A stretch of 34,857 nt of DNA from Nitrososphaerales archaeon (GTDB taxonomy: Archaea; Thermoproteota; Nitrososphaeria; Conexivisphaerales; UBA164). A model generated the notes under the pieces. That model had not been told where the DNA came from. It did not search any database and saw nothing but the letters and a program-made list of their open reading frames with translations. Both the position numbers and the translations under genes were made by a program. The DNA lies in NCBI GenBank assembly GCA_023256355.1, contig JAGDXJ010000038.1:1-34857 (forward strand), in the 5' to 3' direction. Positions 8,914 to 17,599 of this stretch are shown in pieces (the first letter of the stretch is position 1; the number at the start of each line of letters is the position of its first letter).

Positions 8914-9933
8914 ATGAAATACAGGATAGCCTGGATGAAAGGAGATGGTATAGGACCTGAAATTTCTGATGCTGCAATCAGGGTGCTAACTCTTTTAGGA
9001 GATATTTACGGTATAAATTGGGAATTAAATTTTTACGAGATGGGGGATGAAACAAAAAAGAAATATGGTACAGCTTTACCTGAAGAAACGATTGAAGGAA
9101 TAAAATCGTCAGATCTGGCTATCAAGGGGCCAGTTGGTGAAACAGCATTTGAAAGCATAGTTACGCTGCGCCTTATTTTAGATCTTTACGCCAACATACG
9201 TCCAGCAAGAAGCTATAAAGGGGTTCCATCAGTTAAGCCTATAGATGTCGTAATAGTCAGGGAAAATACAGAAGATCTTTACAAAGGAATAGAATTTAAA
9301 ATAAACGACACAGCAGTAGCGTTGAAAATATTTTCAGAAAAGGGCACAAAAAGAATAGCCAGAATAGCTGCAATGTACGCGCTTAACAGAAAAAAGAAGG
9401 TAACCATAGTGCACAAGGCAAACGTAATGCGTATCACGGATGGCTTTTTTAGAGATATCGCGAGACAAGAACTGGAAAAGTTTAGAATTCAAGTTGATGA
9501 AAAATACGTCGATGCCATGAGCATGGCACTCATAAGAAACCCTCAAGATTTTGACGTAATTTTAACTCCTAACGTTTATGGGGATATCCTCAGCGATGAG
9601 GCTGCTCAGATCGCAGGCGGGTTGGGTTTTGCTGGTTCGGCCAATATAGGAGACAGCTTTAACCTTTTTGAACCGGTTCACGGTTCAGCGCCAGACATAG
9701 CAGGTAAAGGCATTGCGAATCCTTATTCTATGTTCAATGTTATTTTAATGGCGCTTGAATATTTATACATTAAGAAAAATGATGTTAACGCACAGAAAGC
9801 GAGCGAGGCTCTTGGGAAATCCATAGAATCTTGCATAAGCAAAGGGTTTTTAACGCCAGATGTAGGGGGTAAGTTTAAAACTGGCGATATCACAAACTAT
9901 CTGGAACAAGAGCTGAAAGCTTATGCCAGATGA
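8914..9933 (+). CDS. 3-isopropylmalate dehydrogenase family (LeuB-type) enzyme
   Basis: The 339-residue beta-decarboxylating dehydrogenase oxidises and decarboxylates 3-isopropylmalate or methylmalate with NAD. It has GDGIGPEI at the N-terminus, a substrate-helix LRLILDLYANIRPAR, VRENTEDLYKG, KANVMRITDGFF, and the C-terminal metal and NAD segments NVYGDILSDEAAQI and EPVHGSAPDIAGKGIANP. The family also includes homoisocitrate and isocitrate dehydrogenases. Its place after a LeuA-type synthase supports a branched-chain role. It overlaps the next gene by 11 bases. Confidence 0.88.
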   Translation: MKYRIAWMKGDGIGPEISDAAIRVLTLLGDIYGINWELNFYEMGDETKKKYGTALPEETIEGIKSSDLAIKGPVGETAFESIVTLRLILDLYANIRPARSYKGVPSVKPIDVVIVRENTEDLYKGIEFKINDTAVALKIFSEKGTKRIARIAAMYALNRKKKVTIVHKANVMRITDGFFRDIARQELEKFRIQVDEKYVDAMSMALIRNPQDFDVILTPNVYGDILSDEAAQIAGGLGFAGSANIGDSFNLFEPVHGSAPDIAGKGIANPYSMFNVILMALEYLYIKKNDVNAQKASEALGKSIESCISKGFLTPDVGGKFKTGDITNYLEQELKAYAR

Positions 9934-10534
9934 CATAGAAACGATGAAGAACAGGCTAAAGGAGATTAACGGTGAGCTTGACAAGCTTATGCAGGAAGTA
10001 AAAGAACTTAAGGTACAAAGAGAACAAGTAACTTATGAATTATCGAAGATCAAGGTGCCTAACATAAGAGTAAATGAAGAAGAGATAAAAAGGCTTGAAA
10101 GCCTTTTGAAAAGGCTTGATGATGAAGTTCAAACAAAGGTTCTTAAGCCCGATGAAGAAAGAAGAATTTTTGAAAGAATCAAAGAAACGGAAAAAAGGTT
10201 GAGCGGCTTAAGGTCTGTAAAAAGTTCTCTTGATAAAAGCCAGGAACTTAGAAACAGGCTTAACGAGATAAAGAAAAGGTTAAGTGAACTCCATGAGCTC
10301 ATAGAGCCGCTTTTAAAAGAAAAAGAAAAGCTAAAGAACGAAATGCAGAAGCAAATAATTCTGGAAAAGTTAAGGAGGTATAAAGAAAAAGAGAAGGAAA
10401 AAGGATACAACATAAACTTAAAGTTTGAAAAAATAAACAAAAATGAAGTAAAAGAAGCAATAAAAAAGAAACTTGAAAAAGGCGAACCTGTATCTCTGGA
10501 AGAATTGAAGGTGCTTTATGATGAAAGACAGTAA
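9923..10534 (+). CDS. Archaeal coiled-coil protein of unknown function
   Basis: The 203-residue protein is almost entirely charged heptad-like sequence rich in Lys, Glu and Leu. Long predicted coiled coils (about residues 5-45 and 55-150) are followed by a more globular 40-residue tail (NEVKEAIKKKLEKGEPVSLEELKVLYDE). No catalytic motif or membrane segment is visible. It resembles the loosely defined archaeal coiled-coil proteins grouped as COG1340. It overlaps leuB-type upstream by 11 bases and the HAD gene downstream by 17, so it is translated with the operon. No clear link to amino acid synthesis can be read. Confidence 0.7.
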   Translation: MPDDIETMKNRLKEINGELDKLMQEVKELKVQREQVTYELSKIKVPNIRVNEEEIKRLESLLKRLDDEVQTKVLKPDEERRIFERIKETEKRLSGLRSVKSSLDKSQELRNRLNEIKKRLSELHELIEPLLKEKEKLKNEMQKQIILEKLRRYKEKEKEKGYNINLKFEKINKNEVKEAIKKKLEKGEPVSLEELKVLYDERQ

Positions 10535-11114
10535 GGTGCTCTCATTTGACCTTTGTGGAACTTTAAACGAATGTCAAGTTTACAACAGTATGTGGTATGA
10601 AGTTCTGCCTGAAATGTATGCTGAGTTAAACGGTATAAGCTTTGAGGAGGCAAAAAATGAGCTAATCAAAGCATACAATCAGCTCGGTCCTAATAGGCTC
10701 GAATGGTACCTTCCAAGTTACTGGATAAATAAATTCGGTTTAAACTATCAGGAGTTTCTGAAAAAATGCAGAAACATAAAGGTTAGCGTTCCTTCAAATT
10801 TAAATAAACTAAAAGGGAAATACAGGCTTATTCTTTCTACCAACGTTTCGAAAGAAGTTCTTGAATTTTCTCTTTTGAACAGCGTTTTTGACTACATTTA
10901 TTCTTCTGTTGACATGGGATACCCAAAAAAAGATGAAAGGTTCTGGAAAGAAGTAATCAAAAATGAAAACCTGCGACCACACGAACTAATACATTTCGGT
11001 GATGATTATGTTTATGACTACCTTATTCCTTCATCTCTTGGTGCTAGAAGCAAGCTTTCAAACGTAAACAATTTGGGTTTTAACGTTTTTTACATGCTGG
11101 GAATTAGGCTTTAG
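10518..11114 (+). CDS. HAD-superfamily protein with altered motif I
   Basis: This 198-residue HAD-like protein has motif I at FDLCGTL, motif II at ILSTNVS, a motif III Lys in YPKKDERFW and motif IV HFGDDYVYD. In HAD phosphatases motif I is DxDxT, with the second Asp acting as acid/base; here that position is Cys. The nucleophile Asp is kept. This may mean a non-phosphatase activity, a different acid/base, or a weak enzyme; HAD dehalogenases also lack the second Asp. It closes the ilv operon, overlapping the coiled-coil gene by 17 bases. A GGTG at 10510-10513 could be its ribosome site for ATG 10518 or 10521. Confidence 0.75.
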   Translation: MMKDSKVLSFDLCGTLNECQVYNSMWYEVLPEMYAELNGISFEEAKNELIKAYNQLGPNRLEWYLPSYWINKFGLNYQEFLKKCRNIKVSVPSNLNKLKGKYRLILSTNVSKEVLEFSLLNSVFDYIYSSVDMGYPKKDERFWKEVIKNENLRPHELIHFGDDYVYDYLIPSSLGARSKLSNVNNLGFNVFYMLGIRL

Positions 11115-11141
11115 ACTAATTTTTTTATTATCAAAGGCATA

Positions 11142-11150
11142 TTTATAAAG
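11142..11150 (+). promoter_or_regulatory. TATA box of the mevalonate operon
   Basis: TTTATAAAG is centred at 11146, exactly 26 bases before the HMG-CoA synthase ATG at 11172. Leaderless transcription is likely. It separates this operon from the ilv operon ending at 11114. Confidence 0.7.
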
Positions 11151-11171
11151 CCAATCATTTTTGTTGTATAT

Positions 11172-12194
11172 ATGCGTCTGAATTCAGCCATACTGGGTTA
11201 CGGTGCTTACGTTCCGAAGTACAGGATAAGCACAGAAGAAATAGCAAGGATTTGGGTTGGTGAAGGATCTGGTCCTAACAGGATGAAAGCGGTAGCTTCC
11301 TACGACGAAGACGCGTTAACAATGGCTTACGAAGCAGCTTCGATAGCTCTAAAAATGGCAAACTATCCTGAGATAGAGGCTATACTGGTTGGATCTGAAT
11401 CAAAGCCATATGCTGTAAAACCAATGGGTTCTGTTTTGAGCGACATTCTCGGCTTTAACAAGATACTGGGCGTTGACCTTGAGTTTGCATGTAAAGGTGG
11501 TACAGAAGCGGTTCAGATGATAAGCGGCATGATAACATCAGGAGTCATAAAACACGGTCTTGCGATAGGATCTGATACCGCACAGGGTAGACCATCTGAT
11601 GATCTGGAATATACAGCGGCTAGCGGTGCAGGTGCAGTAGTGCTAGGCCAGCCAAACGGTAAAGAAATAGCTAAGATAACTCATTCAGTAACTTTTGTTA
11701 CAGATACTCCGGACTTTTGGAGAAGGCCAAAAGAGCATTATCCGATGCATCTTGGAAGGTTCACCGGCGAACCGGCATACTTTACCCATATCATGTCAAG
11801 CGTTAAACTCTTGTTTGAAGAAACAGGGTATAAGCCATCAGACTTTAATTATGCAATATTCCATCAACCAAATCCAAAGTTTCCAGTAGAAGTAGGTAAA
11901 AGACTCGGGTTCAAGGATGAACAGTTGAAACCAGGACTGCTTAATGACGAGCTGGGTAATTCTTATTCCGCAAACACGCTGGTGGCTCTGAGCGTCGTAC
12001 TCGACGTTTCAAAACCAGGAGACAAGATTCTTTTATCAAGTTTCGGCAGCGGCGCTGGAAGCGACACTTTTGTAATAGAGGTTGTATCAAAAGCAGACGA
12101 TGACGATTATATACCTTTGCGCGAAAAGTTAAAGAATTATGTGGAGATTGATTACGCGACTTATTCAAAGTGGAGGAATAAAATAATAAGGTGA
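11172..12194 (+). CDS. Hydroxymethylglutaryl-CoA synthase (archaeal)
   Basis: This enzyme condenses acetoacetyl-CoA with acetyl-CoA to HMG-CoA for the mevalonate pathway to archaeal isoprenoid lipids. The 340-residue thiolase-fold protein has the catalytic Cys at 107 (DLEFACKGGTEAV), a Glu in VGSESKPYAVKP, and a His in FHQPNPKFP; GSGAGSD near the end is also typical. Length and sequence fit the archaeal form. It is followed by a thiolase and a DUF35 protein. In methanogens these three products form a complex that channels acetoacetyl-CoA, which this gene order suggests here too. Confidence 0.92.
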   Translation: MRLNSAILGYGAYVPKYRISTEEIARIWVGEGSGPNRMKAVASYDEDALTMAYEAASIALKMANYPEIEAILVGSESKPYAVKPMGSVLSDILGFNKILGVDLEFACKGGTEAVQMISGMITSGVIKHGLAIGSDTAQGRPSDDLEYTAASGAGAVVLGQPNGKEIAKITHSVTFVTDTPDFWRRPKEHYPMHLGRFTGEPAYFTHIMSSVKLLFEETGYKPSDFNYAIFHQPNPKFPVEVGKRLGFKDEQLKPGLLNDELGNSYSANTLVALSVVLDVSKPGDKILLSSFGSGAGSDTFVIEVVSKADDDDYIPLREKLKNYVEIDYATYSKWRNKIIR

Positions 12195-12199
12195 TAAAG

Positions 12200-13336
12200 A
12201 TGTCAAAAGTATATATAAAATCTGTAGGTGTAGTACCTGTAGGGGAACACTGGAACAAATCACTTACAGACCTTATGGTTGAGGCTTCGCTTAACGCCTT
12301 AAAAAATGCAGGAAACGTGAAGATAGACAGAATAGTTGTGGGAAACATGATGTCCGGTTACTTAAATAATCAGGAACATCTGGGGGCGCTTTTAGCAAGC
12401 GCGCTGGGAATGAAAGGTACTGACGCTCTAAAAGTGGAAGCCGCATGCGGGTCAGGCGGTATGGCGGTTCATGAAGGTTATGTTTCGGTAAAATCAGGTG
12501 AATTTGAAAATGTACTTGTGGTTGGAGTTGAGAAGATGAAAGATACAGATACATCAGTTTTGACTAAGGCTTTGGCTATGGCGGAAAGCGCAGAGTTTAC
12601 TCAAGTGGTTGGAGCATCTTTTATATCCCTTAATGCTTTGTTGATGAAGATGTACATGAACAGGTACAACGTTCAGGAAGAGTATTTGGACAACTTCCCG
12701 GTGATAGCACACAAAAATGCAGTTACTGCGCCGCACGCACAGTTCAGGAAAGCCTTTACTCTTGAAGACGTAAAACGGTCTCCTTATCTTGCTGAACCCA
12801 TAAGGCTTTTGAGCAGCGCCCCTTCGAGCGATGGCGCGGCAGCTGTTGTGTTGAGCTCGAAACCTTCAGATGTGGAGATTCTAGCCTCAGAAGTTTCTAC
12901 CAATGAGCTGATACTGTCGCAGAGGGAAAACCCTCTCAGGTTTGAAGCTACAGAAAAGGCTTTCAAAAAAGCTGTAGAAAAATCCAGTATAGATCCCGCT
13001 AAAGTAGATTTTCTTGAAATTCACGATGCTTTCCCGATTGTAGCGGCATTAAGCCTGGAAGCTATGGGATATTCAGAGGAAGGCAAAGCCGGTTATGATG
13101 CGGCAAAAGGTAAATACAATTTTGAAGGGGACCTGCCTATACTGACTTTTGGAGGGCTTAAAGCGAGAGGCCACCCAGTAGGTGGTACGGGAGCATACCA
13201 AGTTGCTGAAGCTTATATGCAGCTTTCGGGAACTGCAGGCAAAAATCAGGTACAGGGAGCAAAGGTTGGAATTACGCAAAACGTTGGTGGAGTAGATACA
13301 ACTTCTGTAGTTCATGTCATGAGGAGGGTGAGCTAA
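12200..13336 (+). CDS. Acetyl-CoA acetyltransferase (thiolase) of the mevalonate pathway
   Basis: The 378-residue thiolase is of the SCP-x/archaeal type. The acyl-accepting Cys lies in EAACGSGGMAVHEG (about residue 83), with His in FLEIHDAFPI and in GGLKARGHPVGGTGAYQ. It makes acetoacetyl-CoA from two acetyl-CoA for the preceding HMG-CoA synthase. I place the start at ATG 12200 because GGTGAT at 12190-12195 is a good ribosome site four bases before it. A GTG at 12191, overlapping the previous stop, would add three residues. The thiolase and DUF35 genes are separated by one base. Confidence 0.88.
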   Translation: MSKVYIKSVGVVPVGEHWNKSLTDLMVEASLNALKNAGNVKIDRIVVGNMMSGYLNNQEHLGALLASALGMKGTDALKVEAACGSGGMAVHEGYVSVKSGEFENVLVVGVEKMKDTDTSVLTKALAMAESAEFTQVVGASFISLNALLMKMYMNRYNVQEEYLDNFPVIAHKNAVTAPHAQFRKAFTLEDVKRSPYLAEPIRLLSSAPSSDGAAAVVLSSKPSDVEILASEVSTNELILSQRENPLRFEATEKAFKKAVEKSSIDPAKVDFLEIHDAFPIVAALSLEAMGYSEEGKAGYDAAKGKYNFEGDLPILTFGGLKARGHPVGGTGAYQVAEAYMQLSGTAGKNQVQGAKVGITQNVGGVDTTSVVHVMRRVS

Positions 13337-13337
13337 G

Positions 13338-13727
13338 GTGATACCCATAGCTTATTGGAGAAACAGAAAACTTTATACAAGGCTTATTGGTAGCAGGTGC
13401 AAAAAATGCGGTGCTGAATACTATCCGCCAGTAAAGGTTTGTAAAAAATGTGGATCAGCTGAAATAGAAGAAAAAGAGATGCCAAAGACCGGAACGATAG
13501 TTTCTTTTACAAAACTTACTGAGCCTCCTGTGGACTTTAAAGATTATGCGCCGGTATATCTTGCCATGATAAGGCTGGATAACGGAATACTGGTTTTGGG
13601 ACAGCTGGCAGATGCAGAAAGCGAAGAAATAAAGATAGGAGCTAAAGTTACGGCTACGATCAGAAAATGGACAGAAGACGGACAAAGCGGGATAATTTAT
13701 TACGGCTATAAATTTAAAATAATCTAA
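13338..13727 (+). CDS. DUF35 OB-fold protein with zinc rubredoxin-like knuckle
   Basis: The 129-residue protein starts with a four-cysteine zinc site (CKKCGAEYYPPVKVCKKCG, about residues 20-38) followed by an OB-fold (GTIVSFTKLTEPPVDFKDYAP onward). DUF35 proteins bridge thiolase and HMG-CoA synthase in archaea and help share the CoA-binding site, and the gene order here matches. The start is GTG at 13338, one base after the thiolase stop. The gene ends five bases from the convergent glucoamylase gene. Confidence 0.88.
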   Translation: MIPIAYWRNRKLYTRLIGSRCKKCGAEYYPPVKVCKKCGSAEIEEKEMPKTGTIVSFTKLTEPPVDFKDYAPVYLAMIRLDNGILVLGQLADAESEEIKIGAKVTATIRKWTEDGQSGIIYYGYKFKII

Positions 13728-13732
13728 AAAGT

Positions 13733-15649
13733 TTATTTGCACTTTCCGTTATTTTTTGCTTCAGATAGTTCATCCAGGCTTATTATGTATTCTGCATGGC
13801 TCCAGACAAGAGGAGATACAGAAATCGGCCCTCCATCGTATGGATTTATCTGTTCTGAAAGCACCCCAGATCTTTGGCTGTGATCTAAAACCCACTTTAT
13901 AAGAGAAAGCGCTTTTTCACAGTCCCCAGTAGCTATATAATATCTTGATGACCAAAGCGTTGTTATTATCCATGGGTTACCGGGTATTTCTTTGTCGTCC
14001 TTGATTCTTTGATACATATCACCTTCATATCTTGCGAGCCCGCCTGTATTTTTAACCCACAACCGGTTCATTATTACGTCCATGTTGGCCTTTACCTTTG
14101 GGTCTGCTGGATCTTTCATTCCAAACAGAAAAAGGGCCATGTTTTGCGAATCAACCGTAAAATCAGGCCTTCCGTTTATTATTGCCCTTGCATAGTATCC
14201 TTTTTCAGGTGAATAGAAATGTGTTTCATAGGCTGAAGCCATTTTATTTGCGACGCTAAGGTATCTTTCAGAAACGTCATCTTCTTTAAAAACGTTTGCA
14301 AATTTTGAAGCCGCCACAAGAGCTGCATATACTGTAGAAACCGTATATGTATGAATACCAAACCGTTCTTCCCAAAGGTCATAGGATTCTTTTGGAAGCC
14401 CATCTTCGTTAACAAACGAAGCCATAAAGTCTGCAGCTTTTTTAATTAGTTTCTCATACAACGGGAAGAAATATTCAACGTCCAGCGATTTAAGATAATA
14501 CTGCCATAGCGACCAGATCACAAGTGCAGTTTCATCTTCCTGAATTGGTATTATCGGCTTTCCTCCTATTATCCTTGGTATCCAGCTGCTTGCCATGTTA
14601 CCGTCTGGCAAGTATTTGTGGTGAAAATACCCGCTATCGGTAACAGTTGAAAGAGCGAATTCAAAGAACTTTCTAGCAGCGCTAAAATGATATGTTTTTG
14701 TTAAAGCATAAGTAGCTAACGCTGCATCTCTGGGCCAGACATAATAATAACCATCTTTACTTTTTTTAAGAATATCGCTGTCTGAAGATGCCATAATAGC
14801 TCCTTTGTTGTTCATGTGAATTTTTATGATAAATTGTGATTTTCTGAATAAAGAAAGCATATCCTGTGTAGCCTGAATGTTTCTCTTTTCGTTCCAAACC
14901 GTCCAGTAATTTTTTGTTCTTTTATACATATCATTTAGAGCATTAAAGGAAAGCCTTCTCCTGATGGACTGAAGAGAATCAAGGTCTTCCTGTGCTATTA
15001 TAAAGTAATACATTACCTTTGTTTCTTCAGGCAATAAAAACATAGTATGTCCTATTACAGAATCTACAGAACCTATAGCTACAGCATTAAACGACAGTTT
15101 CCCATCTTCAGCATCCTTCCAAGTCCCTTCATAACCGTCAAACCCCTTGATTCCAACTGCGTACTGATCAATGCTGTTTCCGTACTGATCAAGAGTTGAC
15201 ACTAAAAAAAGCCTTTTGTTCTTGTAATGAATTATAGAATTTAAATGCGGTTCATAAAAAGCAGTATCACCTATGTCGTTTCCGTATATATAAAAATCCT
15301 GATGGAAGAACAGTTTTATCTCCAGTGAAGCGTTACCTTTGTTTGTTATGGTAATCTTTTTTGAATAAACATCATCGTAAATATCCACAAAATCATTGTT
15401 TACTATTTCCAGTGGATTTATGGATAATTTAACTTCAGTTACCATAGTATCATCTAAATAATCCATGTTAGTTATGATATCATGCGTTATCCACTTAAAC
15501 CCCCCATCTACAGCTAAACCAAACCTAAACGGATGTCCAACTGCATGATTTTCAGCCTGATCGTGAGCGTAGTAAAGATCTACTATTCTGTAGTCTTTAT
15601 CAAAGCTTAACAGAAGTCTATTGTTACCTATTGGTAGAAAACGAACCAT
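13733..15649 (-). CDS. Glucoamylase, glycoside hydrolase family 15 (archaeal)
   Basis: The 638-residue protein has the two-part layout of archaeal GH15 glucoamylases: an N-terminal beta-sandwich (1-260) and an alpha/alpha barrel with YVWPRDA at about 303-309. The catalytic acid is in DLWEER (Glu427 or 428) and the base in SEQINPYDGG (Glu599). It releases glucose from maltodextrin or glycogen. No signal peptide is visible, so it probably acts in the cytosol on stored glycogen or imported dextrins. Length matches Sulfolobus and Thermoplasma relatives (about 625-640). It is transcribed away from the debranching-type gene and sits beside a glucose-degrading cluster. Confidence 0.9.
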   Translation of the reverse strand: MVRFLPIGNNRLLLSFDKDYRIVDLYYAHDQAENHAVGHPFRFGLAVDGGFKWITHDIITNMDYLDDTMVTEVKLSINPLEIVNNDFVDIYDDVYSKKITITNKGNASLEIKLFFHQDFYIYGNDIGDTAFYEPHLNSIIHYKNKRLFLVSTLDQYGNSIDQYAVGIKGFDGYEGTWKDAEDGKLSFNAVAIGSVDSVIGHTMFLLPEETKVMYYFIIAQEDLDSLQSIRRRLSFNALNDMYKRTKNYWTVWNEKRNIQATQDMLSLFRKSQFIIKIHMNNKGAIMASSDSDILKKSKDGYYYVWPRDAALATYALTKTYHFSAARKFFEFALSTVTDSGYFHHKYLPDGNMASSWIPRIIGGKPIIPIQEDETALVIWSLWQYYLKSLDVEYFFPLYEKLIKKAADFMASFVNEDGLPKESYDLWEERFGIHTYTVSTVYAALVAASKFANVFKEDDVSERYLSVANKMASAYETHFYSPEKGYYARAIINGRPDFTVDSQNMALFLFGMKDPADPKVKANMDVIMNRLWVKNTGGLARYEGDMYQRIKDDKEIPGNPWIITTLWSSRYYIATGDCEKALSLIKWVLDHSQRSGVLSEQINPYDGGPISVSPLVWSHAEYIISLDELSEAKNNGKCK

Positions 15650-15671
15650 ATAGCAGTTTATAGATTACATT

Positions 15672-15680
15672 ACTTTAAAA
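15672..15680 (-). promoter_or_regulatory. TATA-like box of the glucoamylase gene
   Basis: On the minus strand this reads TTTTAAAGT, centred about 27 bases upstream of the glucoamylase ATG. It lies in the 130-base divergent region shared with the debranching-type gene. That region also has a 12-base palindrome, ATGTTTTAACAT (15715-15726), which could be an operator serving both genes. Confidence 0.45.
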
Positions 15681-15779
15681 CTCTTATTGTTGGTTAAGTT
15701 GTGTGCAGGTAAAAATGTTTTAACATCTAGATAAAATTTTCATAAAAACAAATAAGCGTGCACCATAAACAGCATTATC

Positions 15780-17570
15780 GTGTTAAAATATAACGAATGG
15801 TTAATAACTAACAAAAAAGGTAGTTACGCTTCGTCATCATCAACATTTGCAAACCTCAGAACTTATCACGGGCTTTGTGTTAAAAGGGATCAGAATAATT
15901 ATGAAGGAAAAGTTTTACTTTCAAAGCTTTATGAAGAATTTGAAATAAATGGTAAAAGCTACAGCATTGATACCAATTATTATTTAGACACCATACATCC
16001 AGAAGGGTTTAAGCATTTGATAGATTTTAACCACGATCAATTTCCATGGTTTGAATTTGACGTAGCTGATTCTTTAATAACCAAATCGCTTGTCATTGAC
16101 CCGGATAAAGACTGGCTTGTGATCAGGTATGAATTTATAGGCCGGTTGCCCGATAAGATTTACTTGCATCCTCTTTTTGCTTTTAGAAGCTTTCACTTAG
16201 CTTTGAGGAAGAGAGAAATAAACATGAAAACATTTCAATCAGAAAACGGATACAGCTTTAGGATAGGAGATGATTTTGTTACTATCTATGTCAAAGGTAA
16301 TTTTATAAAAGATAGCACATGGTTCTATAATTTTCTTTATCCGATAGATAAGGAAAGAGGTTCAAATTGCGTTGAGGACCTTTATCACGAAGGATATTTT
16401 GTTATAAAGCCCATAGAGAATTTTCTTGAAGTAAAAATATCATGCGAAGAAGCAGAGCCTCAAAATTTTGAAGTTATAAAAAGAAGGATGTTATCGAACA
16501 GGTCTTCTTTTAAAGGCGAACTTAACGGCGTTGCAAAGGCTTCAACGTCTTTTTTGCTGTACGATGATGTAATAGCTGGGTTTTACTGGTTCGGACCATG
16601 GACAAGAGACACGATGATCTCTTTACCGGGTCTGCTGCTCGTTACAAAAAGGTTCAAAATCGCTAAAAACATACTAGAAAAATATTCAAGGCTTGCAGAA
16701 AAAGGAATATTACCTGTATCATTGGTTGATCCTAACAACATAGCTTCAGCCGATTCTTCCTTATGGTTTATTTATGCCCTTTACAAATATTATATCTACA
16801 CTGGTGACAAAAATACATTAAAAAAGTTATTACCTTCAGCAGTTTCTGTTTTGAATGCTTACATAAAAGGCAATGATTTTTTCGAAATTAAAGGTTCTTT
16901 AATCTACGTTAAAAAGCCTCAATTGACCTGGATGGATGCAAGAACAGGCAATACCATCTTTACACCCAGGACCGGTATACCGGTTGAAGTCAATGCCCTC
17001 TGGTACAATGCGTTAGCAACTTTAGACTATTTTTCTAAAGAGTTAAGTATTAACATGCCTGAGTACGTCAAAACGCTTCAACAAAAGGTTAAAGAAGAGT
17101 TCATTCAGAAATTTGTTCGCGGAAATAAAGTTTTGGATACTGTCGAACCAGAAGATGATAGTTTGAGGCCTAATTTTATAATTGCCTTTTCTTTGCCTTT
17201 TCCTGTTTTGGACAATTTTTCGGACTATAAAAAAGTGGTGGACGACAAGCTGTTAACTCCTTTCGGTCTTAGATCTCTTTCCCCTGATGATCCAAATTAT
17301 ATCGGAAAGTATGAAGGCGATCGATACCAGAGAGATCGCGCATACCATAACGGTTCTGTATGGCCATGGTTAGCTGGTCCTTATATAACAGCGTCGGTTA
17401 GAAGTGAAAACGAGAAAGAGACCTTGTACGAATATTTTAAACCGCTGATTAAAATGAAAATGATCCCAGAAATATTTGATGGAAATGAACCTCATATACC
17501 TCGTGGCTGTATAATGCAAGCATGGAGTTATGGCGAGATTTTAAGGGCATATGCTGAAGACCTTACTTAA
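15780..17570 (+). CDS. Glycogen debranching-type amylo-alpha-1,6-glucosidase
   Basis: The 596-residue protein has the archaeal/bacterial GDE layout: an N-terminal beta domain (1-240; NKKGSYASSS and YHGLCV are typical) and a C-terminal alpha/alpha barrel with FYWFGPWTRDTMISLPG (about 268-284). Asp277 is a likely catalytic acid. TWMDARTGNTIFTPRTG and GSVWPWLAGPY further shape the site. It should hydrolyse alpha-1,6 branches of glycogen, working with the divergent glucoamylase to give glucose. The start is GTG at 15780; WLITNKKGSYASS right after it matches the family N-terminus. No signal peptide is seen. Confidence 0.88.
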   Translation: MLKYNEWLITNKKGSYASSSSTFANLRTYHGLCVKRDQNNYEGKVLLSKLYEEFEINGKSYSIDTNYYLDTIHPEGFKHLIDFNHDQFPWFEFDVADSLITKSLVIDPDKDWLVIRYEFIGRLPDKIYLHPLFAFRSFHLALRKREINMKTFQSENGYSFRIGDDFVTIYVKGNFIKDSTWFYNFLYPIDKERGSNCVEDLYHEGYFVIKPIENFLEVKISCEEAEPQNFEVIKRRMLSNRSSFKGELNGVAKASTSFLLYDDVIAGFYWFGPWTRDTMISLPGLLLVTKRFKIAKNILEKYSRLAEKGILPVSLVDPNNIASADSSLWFIYALYKYYIYTGDKNTLKKLLPSAVSVLNAYIKGNDFFEIKGSLIYVKKPQLTWMDARTGNTIFTPRTGIPVEVNALWYNALATLDYFSKELSINMPEYVKTLQQKVKEEFIQKFVRGNKVLDTVEPEDDSLRPNFIIAFSLPFPVLDNFSDYKKVVDDKLLTPFGLRSLSPDDPNYIGKYEGDRYQRDRAYHNGSVWPWLAGPYITASVRSENEKETLYEYFKPLIKMKMIPEIFDGNEPHIPRGCIMQAWSYGEILRAYAEDLT

Positions 17571-17599
17571 AGCAAAAACGTTATTTTATGGGCACAGAC

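Noticed and set aside
10129-10440. Minus-strand open frame of 103 codons within the coiled-coil gene
   Set aside because: The Phe/Ser-rich translation is the complement of Lys/Glu-rich coiled-coil codons; a known artefact.
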